DNA of 23,320 nt from an uncultured Clostridia bacterium. Lineage in GTDB: Bacteria; Bacillota; Clostridia; RUG12999. The translations under genes and the position numbers were made by a program. The stretch covers positions 1 to 23,320 of the forward strand of contig CATIYX010000115.1 of the NCBI GenBank assembly GCA_949739095.1. Reading direction: 5' to 3'. The notes under the pieces were generated by a model. That model saw only the letters and a list, made by a program, of their open reading frames with translations, searched no databases and was not told the DNA's origin. Within the stretch, counting starts at the first letter, position 1. Every line of letters starts with the position of its first letter. Below are positions 15,061 through 21,300 of this stretch, in pieces.

Positions 15061-15360
15061 TCAAGAAAAAAAGGGTACGTCAGCCTGTGGTGACGTACCA
15101 TCTACAAAAGCAGTTTTGAGCTTGGGGATAATCAGTCCGTCCAAAGAGTCAGGGTCGGAGGAACAATGAATGAGGTCGGTGTCAAGCCCTTTTTTTTGCG
15201 CTTCGGCGGCAATGGATTTCATCAGCGAGGATTTTCCAGTGCCGGGACCGCCTTTGATACAGTAAATATTTGCGGCGTCCTCCTGGCGCATGAGGTAATC
15301 GTAGTAGGAAAAAAATCCTTTCGCGGTGTTACCGCCTAAAAAATATTCTCGTTGTTGCAT
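15061..15360 (-). CDS. 5' part of the interrupted P-loop ATPase gene (PRK06851-like)
   Basis: The frame starts at ATG 15360 after GGAAGG. It encodes 89 host residues, then ten residues (SPQADVPFFS) from the element before a stop. The host part is the N-terminus of a PRK06851-like ATPase: GGNTAKGFFSYYDYL, the Walker A motif G37-GPGTGKSS45, HCSSDPDSLDG and IIPKLKTAFVDGT. Complete relatives are about 350-370 residues; the rest of this one lies at 12123-11326. Rejoining at GTACC gives DGT-FPHVVDP, the normal family sequence. The function of the family is unknown to me beyond nucleotide binding. A SigE-like promoter upstream suggests expression in the mother cell during sporulation. The fragment alone keeps the Walker A but lacks most of the domain, so it is unlikely to work. 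Confidence 0.85.
   Translation of the reverse strand: MQQREYFLGGNTAKGFFSYYDYLMRQEDAANIYCIKGGPGTGKSSLMKSIAAEAQKKGLDTDLIHCSSDPDSLDGLIIPKLKTAFVDGTSPQADVPFFS
15066..15099 (-). terminator. Hairpin with U-tract at the right junction, ending the interrupted transcript
   Basis: GGTACGTCA (15074-15082) and TGACGTACC (15091-15099) are perfect 9-bp reverse complements with an 8-base loop. On the minus strand the stem is followed by seven U (15072-15066) and then the in-frame stop at 15063-15061. The right core is part of one arm and an inverted copy of it lies in the other. The element end therefore acts as a ready-made terminator for the host gene it interrupts, and the dyad may also serve recombinase binding. 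Confidence 0.7.
15095..15099. repeat. Right core (attachment site) GTACC
   Basis: The right copy of the core lies in TGACGTACCATC. Element sequence is to its left and the N-terminal host part to its right. It sits in the same codon phase as the left copy (GGT-AC). Confidence 0.7.
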
Positions 15361-15427
15361 AAATAACCTTCCTTTCTATGTTGCAATTTGGACAATTTTG
15401 AAAAACGAACGCGCTGAGAACAGTAGA

Positions 15428-15456
15428 ATAATATGCAGGAAAGAAATGGAATATGC
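15428..15456 (-). promoter_or_regulatory. SigE-like promoter of the interrupted ATPase gene
   Basis: On the minus strand GCATATT (15456-15450), 14 bp, then CATATTAT (15435-15428) matches the remembered SigE pattern at 7 of 7 and 6 of 8 positions with correct spacing. Transcription would begin near 15421, about 60 nt before the ATG. I see no SigA promoter for this gene. Confidence 0.5.
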
Positions 15457-15564
15457 ACCATTCTCCGGATGGGCAATTTCGGTAGTGATTTCCACGAAAT
15501 AAGCGCATTGGAACTGTATTCCTACAATATAAGAATTTGCATAGAAAAAGTGAGAAAATGCACA

Positions 15565-15593
15565 TTGCAATCAAAAAATACCGCTGATATAAT
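15565..15593 (+). promoter_or_regulatory. Strong SigA promoter of the S-layer gene
   Basis: TTGCAA (15565-15570) and TATAAT (15588-15593) are 17 bp apart, with TG at 15585-15586 as extended -10, as expected for an abundant surface protein. The start is near 15600, giving a leader of about 38 nt. Confidence 0.85.
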
Positions 15594-15637
15594 AGAATCA
15601 CAGAACTATTATTTTTTGTATTTGGAGGTAGTTGAAT

Positions 15638-18301
15638 ATGGCGAAAACAGCAAAAAAGGGACTCCTGTATTTACTCGTATTTTGCATGTTGCTGGGAAGC
15701 ATCCCATGCTTTGCGGCGGGTATGGAAAAGGAGCTGTTTGATTTAACATCACTTGGCATTATGCAGGGAGATGAAAACGGTGAAATGCATTTGGAGGGCG
15801 AGGTAACGCGCGCAGAGTTTGCCGCGATGGTGCTACGTCTGACAAAAATGGAAGATTTGGCGGATCTCTATAAAAATGATGTGGTGTTTTCTGATGTGCC
15901 GGCAGGAGAATGGTATACCGGTTACATCAATGGTACGGTAAATGCCGGATATATGAATGGATATTCCGAAGGAACGTTTGGACCAAATGACCCTGTGCTG
16001 TTTGAACAGGCTGCAAAGGTGCTTATAACCATTTTGGGATATGAACCGGTTGCACAGCAAAATGGAGGATATCCGAACGGATATACTATGACAGCAACCA
16101 CAACAGGGCTGACGAAAGGTGCGGCAATCGCAGAGCCATTCACACGTGGTATGCTTGCAAAAATGTTATATAATGCTCTGGACATTGACAGAATGGGTAT
16201 GACGACTACTGCCAGCGGGACACCGGGATACGAAGTGGTAAAAGGCGATACGCTACGAGATAAACATGAAAACGATAATGTGAATGGCAATGTATATAAA
16301 GAAAAAGGTATCGTGACAGCAAACGCTACCGTTTGGCTGGACAGTCCTGTTGCAGGTATGCGGGACGATGAGGTACAAATTGCAGGCACTATCTATAAAG
16401 TGGGAGAGACGAATGCTGCGGATTACATAGGGCAAGAAGTTGATTTTTATGCGGAACTGGACAGCGCGGACCGGCTGGTACTTAGAGCAGTAAAAGCGTC
16501 CAAAAACACAAATGTGCAGACGTTTGACGCGGGTGATATTGAGCAGTTTCATGCAGACCGTCTGCAATATTATGATAACGAGACAAATAAGAGCAACAGT
16601 TATATCAAGCTGGGCGGAGCGCAGGCAACGTTTGTCTATAACAGCAGCCGTATGCTGGAATCGGACGAATCCATTTTTGACATTCAAAACGGAACAGTAA
16701 CAGCAATCGACAATACGGGCGACGAAATATATGATGTGATTCTGATTGAAGAATTTGAATCCGCGCGGGTTGACCATGTGAATGAAGGTGGGCTGACACT
16801 GGTCAAAGGCGAAACGATTTTTGGGGATAATAAAATTGTCTATGATGCGGACGACCGTGATAAATCCTATGATATCCGCAATGCAAAAGGGGAAACGATT
16901 GCGTTTAGCGACATCAAAGAGGACAATATTGTTTCTGCCAGTATCAGCGGTGACAAAAATACGCTGCGGCTGCGAGTATCAGATGTGCGCGCAGAAGGCG
17001 ATGTACAGGAATTGCTGGAGGACAGCATGGTCATTGGCGGAACGGAATATGACATAGAAGATGGAAAAACTTTTGATGTGCAGCCAGGCGATAATATTGT
17101 CGCATTTTTGAACTATCAGGGCAAGATTTCTGATATCAAAAAAGGCGATACTAAAGCGGAATATGGCTATGTAGTTGAAATTGGCAATGCAGGTGGCATG
17201 GGCAACGTGCAAATGAAAATTTGCCTAGGCGGACCGATTCGCGAAGATGTTGAAATTGACGATTCTAACGAAGACAATGTTACATCAAAACCGATTTTAA
17301 AGGTGCAAAATAAAGACGTTATTATATTAGAGGCTGCTCCGGGAATGACAGTGAATGGAAGCAAAAAATCGCAGGAAGAACTGAGAGAATATTTTTCTTT
17401 GAATGTAAACAGATTGATTCGCTATACTACGAATGCAAATGGAGAGGTCAGTCGGATTGAATCACCGGAGCGGGATGGTATAGGGGAATATGTCTACTAT
17501 AATGCTTATGAGAAAGTGTTTGGTGGACTGAACAACCGTGTGTTTGCAGTAGATGATACAACGAAAGTCATTTGTGTTTCGGCAAACGATGTGCCGGTGG
17601 AACAGGATTTGGACTATTTGTCTACAATGGAGCTGAACAATGGACAGCGGTATTCGGCGCTGGCATATGATGTGGACGAAAAAACAAAAGTGGCGGGAGC
17701 AATTGTGGTTGCCATCACGATGGACTACTATGCGCCGGGCGTGATTAACTCGCTGAGTAAAATTGCGGTTGCGTCTAAAATCACTTCTGTTACGAATGAA
17801 GATTTAACGCAGATGAAAAAAATCACCTTCTACAGCGAAGGGAAGGAAATGACATATAACACAGCAGAAATGTTTGCAAGTGAAGAACGCCGTCAAAATG
17901 TAAATAATTTGCAGGTTGGAGATGTATTCTTCTATTCGCTTAACCAATTAGACCAAATTGACAATGTGCAGGTGCTGCAAAACGTAAAGAATAACCCTGT
18001 TTATGGTAAAGAGGAAAGCGAAGGCAAACAGATTTATGGAAAAATTATCGATATTGAATATAACGAGCTGAACATGCAGAACTACCGCCGGGTGCACCGC
18101 GTAACAATTCAAACCAATCAGAGCGGTAGCCAGACGGAAGTGGTAGATATCAACGCAAGAAATACACCGTATATCTATTTATACGATACCATGGAGAAAA
18201 AGGTCAGTGTGATTAGCGTTTATGATATCACCGCAGGACGGGACGAAGAAATGTTTATCTATGACAATGGTGGTATCAAAGCGGTTGTTGTTGTGAAATA
18301 G
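15638..18301 (+). CDS. Secreted S-layer protein with N-terminal SLH domains
   Basis: An 887-residue exported protein. A signal peptide (KKGLLYLLVFCMLLGSIPCFA, cleavage near residue 26) is followed by SLH repeats at about 28-72 (LTSLGIMQGDENGEMHLEGE then VTRAEFAAMVLRL), 85-140 (FSDVPAGEWYTGYINGTVNA, YSEGTFGPNDP) and a weaker third at about 150-190 (PFTRGMLAKMLYNAL). The SLH domains tether it to cell-wall polymers. The remaining 690 residues are acidic, beta-rich and of no family I recognise, as is usual for the crystallising part of S-layer proteins. The start is ATG 15638, after TTTGGAGGT; a TTG two codons earlier is unlikely. The stop is only 29 bp before the next gene, so both are cotranscribed from the strong promoter at 15565. 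It may be a main S-layer subunit. Confidence 0.85.
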   Translation: MAKTAKKGLLYLLVFCMLLGSIPCFAAGMEKELFDLTSLGIMQGDENGEMHLEGEVTRAEFAAMVLRLTKMEDLADLYKNDVVFSDVPAGEWYTGYINGTVNAGYMNGYSEGTFGPNDPVLFEQAAKVLITILGYEPVAQQNGGYPNGYTMTATTTGLTKGAAIAEPFTRGMLAKMLYNALDIDRMGMTTTASGTPGYEVVKGDTLRDKHENDNVNGNVYKEKGIVTANATVWLDSPVAGMRDDEVQIAGTIYKVGETNAADYIGQEVDFYAELDSADRLVLRAVKASKNTNVQTFDAGDIEQFHADRLQYYDNETNKSNSYIKLGGAQATFVYNSSRMLESDESIFDIQNGTVTAIDNTGDEIYDVILIEEFESARVDHVNEGGLTLVKGETIFGDNKIVYDADDRDKSYDIRNAKGETIAFSDIKEDNIVSASISGDKNTLRLRVSDVRAEGDVQELLEDSMVIGGTEYDIEDGKTFDVQPGDNIVAFLNYQGKISDIKKGDTKAEYGYVVEIGNAGGMGNVQMKICLGGPIREDVEIDDSNEDNVTSKPILKVQNKDVIILEAAPGMTVNGSKKSQEELREYFSLNVNRLIRYTTNANGEVSRIESPERDGIGEYVYYNAYEKVFGGLNNRVFAVDDTTKVICVSANDVPVEQDLDYLSTMELNNGQRYSALAYDVDEKTKVAGAIVVAITMDYYAPGVINSLSKIAVASKITSVTNEDLTQMKKITFYSEGKEMTYNTAEMFASEERRQNVNNLQVGDVFFYSLNQLDQIDNVQVLQNVKNNPVYGKEESEGKQIYGKIIDIEYNELNMQNYRRVHRVTIQTNQSGSQTEVVDINARNTPYIYLYDTMEKKVSVISVYDITAGRDEEMFIYDNGGIKAVVVVK

Positions 18302-18330
18302 GCGAATGATTGAAAAAGAAGGTGAAAACA

Positions 18331-21300
18331 ATGAAACAGAAACGCCTACTGTGTCTGCTTTTAGCAGCACTTATGATGTTGGCGGGAACGGCGATTCCGG
18401 CGAGCGCTGCATCCAGCTGGGTTACTGTAGTAGACCAGAATTCCTTTGCCTCTTTAGCAAAGGTGAAAGAGGTATATACAGCGGAGGGAGAATCTGACAC
18501 AACGGGAGAATTGTTGTTGCAAGACGGAAAGCCGAGTTTGAAACGATTGGGCACAATCAATGCAGGAAATCCTGTGAATGCGGTGCAGGAGATTCAGCCG
18601 CTGGAAAGTGGAAAATATACGATTTATCTTGATACCAAACAGGCGTATCAAGGAACTTACAAAATTTATTTGCGAAGTGCAGACGGAAAGGACAGAGTGC
18701 GAATCACTCGTTCTTATTATGGCGATATTCAGATATTAAAAGATGGTGCGACCGTAACGTGGGGACCGGAATTCCGAAATGCCGGTGATTTAACGCAGGA
18801 AAAAGCGCTGTTTAGTTTGAAGCTGGTAGTGGATGCGGACACGAATATGGTAAGCATTTATGGAAAAGGAACGCCGTCTAACGCGACAAAAAACCCATCA
18901 GGCTGTTTGTTGGCTGATTATAACGCTGCACAAAAAGATGATGAAGGTTATGCTGCCGTAGCAGAAGACATTGCTATGGGTGGCAGCGGCGCAATTTCTA
19001 GAATGGTATTCAGCTTGGAAAAATCAACCAAAGAAACACCGGCAGGCGCGCAAATGACGGTGGAATCCGTTCGTATCAAACAAGAAGTGGCGGATAGCTT
19101 TCAGTTTGATAAAGACTATTTAACAGAAAAAGTCGTGCTGAACGGACAAAATAAAGAAGCAGTAACAGGCAGCTTAAATTTGCCGAAGACACTGCCGGGC
19201 GGCACAAGCGTAACATGGGAAGCGAGTCCTGTCGGAACGGTTGATACGGATACAGGAGAAGTCACCCCGCCGGAAAAAGGCAGTGTGGAGGTGACGCTGA
19301 CAGCGCACTTGACAGATGGTGTGCAGACGGAGGACGTTACGTTTCAGATAACGGCAATTGCTACAAAAGAAAGCTTGCTGAAACAGACGACCTATGACAG
19401 TGAAGCGAACTTTTTAAACGACTATACGGTGGCAGGTTCTGAAACAGACGCGGCAGTAAGTCTGGTAGATGGAAAACCAACTGTAACTCGTGTTGGTGCA
19501 AACAGCGGCGAAACGGTAGAAATCACGAGAAATCTGCCAGAAATGATGGACGGCGTGTTTGCGATTTATGCAGACGTCCGTCAGGCATATCGTAGCGTAC
19601 ATACCATTGGACTGCTACAGGATGGACAGTCACGTTTGGCAATCACCCGCAACCATTTTGGAAATATGCAGTCAGCGCAATACACCGGTGTGACATATCC
19701 CTGCCAGTTCCGTGGAACAGCTGGTTTTGATGATGCCAATGCACTCGTGCAGTATAAGTTTATATACGCGGCAAATACAGGGCGGCTTCAAATTTATTTG
19801 AAAGGGACGCCAACGAGCAATCAGGACAAATATGCCGCGGCAGAAAAAGATGAAGAGGGGTATGTCCTGTTCCACGAAACAAGCGTGAATCTGGGCGAAG
19901 GGAATACCATTAATCAAATCATGTTTCAGAGTACAAAAGGTGCGAACGATACAGCTGGACAGTCAGGCATTCAAGTGGAACGCGTCCAGGTGGATAAAAT
20001 TGATTTTGATATTTTTGCAAAAGATGTAGCTTCTTTAACAGAGGATACGATTTTAAACGAACAGACAAAAGATGAAGTGCGTACAGCGCTGAATTTGCCG
20101 CAGGTATTGGGGTTTGGCACACCAGTGACATGGAGTGCACAGCCGGAAGGAATCGTTGATACCACGACAGGAGAGGTGACGCGTCCGCAGAGTGTGGATA
20201 CGACGGTGAAACTGATGGCACAAATGGACGAAGTGGGCGGCGAAGCACGGCAGGCAACAAAAGAGTTTACTGTGAAAGTCATTTCAGAGGAAACCGACAA
20301 TCCCAAACCCGATTATGGATGGGGAACACTGTTGGAACAGCCTGCTTACGCGGATGAAGCGGCATTGAAAGCGGATTATAACATGCCGAGCATCAGTGAT
20401 GTGAAAACAGGGCTGTATAATGGTGCCCCCAGCATCGTCCGTGTGAATAAAGACAGCGGTGCAGATGCTACCATGTCGCGGGAACTGCCCAAATTAGAGC
20501 AGGGACTTTATACCGTCTATGTGGATACATTGCAGGCATATCGCGGAAGTTTTATTCTACGATTAACAAGCGGAGGTACTGAGAGAGTACGAATTATCCG
20601 CAACCATTTCGGGAATATGCAGTCTGCCCAGCAATCCGGCTATACCTATCCTTGTCAGTTCCGTGGAACGGCAGAGTTTGACGCGGCGGCAGCGCTTTTG
20701 AGTTTTAAATTTGTGATTAACGCTGACAATAATACTGTTAGTATTTATCTGAAAGGAACACCGACAAGCAATGCAGCAGAGTATACAGCCGCGGAAAAAG
20801 ATAAAGAAGGCTATGTGTTGTTTGGAAACGCAGATTTAAAAATGACAGGCAGTGGCGCGATTGACGGACTGGAAATTACCTCCACAAAGGGAGCATCATC
20901 GGATACGGCGGGAAAATCCGGCGTGGCAGTCAGCCGTGTTACGGTTCAGAAAAAGCTGAGCAGTCCGTTTGATGCAGATGTCTATTCTTTACAGGAAACA
21001 GTGGTTTTGCAAGGACAAAATGCACAGGAAGTGCGGAGCGGATTGAATCTGCCGAAAGAATTGTACTATGGCACAAAGGTGCAATGGAGTGCACAGCCGG
21101 AAGGAATCGTTGACCTTGCTACTGGTGCGGTGACACGGGCGGAAAATGTAAACATGTCTGTTACATTGACGGCAACGCTGACAGAGCAGGATGTAGAAGA
21201 GCCGAGAACAGAGACAAAAACATTTCAACTATTGGTGATGAATTTGAGAGGCGACCGCGAAGCAGCGGCAGATGTGGCATTTGACAAAAAGGTGCTGGAA

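Larger units (their letters stand above)
12125..15099. mobile_element. 2970-bp serine-recombinase element interrupting the ATPase gene
   Basis: The segment is bounded by direct copies of GTACC (12125-12129 and 15095-15099) that lie at the exact break in the ATPase gene. It carries trpB, a 49-codon ORF and a serine recombinase, all on the plus strand, opposite to the host gene. The sequences flanking the two cores resemble each other: GTACCCTC inside the left end against GTACCATC in the host at the right, and CATGGGGAAAG in the host at the left against CCTGTGGTGAC inside the right end (about 6 of 11 bases alike plus the core). This is expected of attachment-site half sites. Removal of one core plus the interior restores the host frame precisely. 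Resembles skin-type gene-interrupting elements; activity is not shown. Confidence 0.8.
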
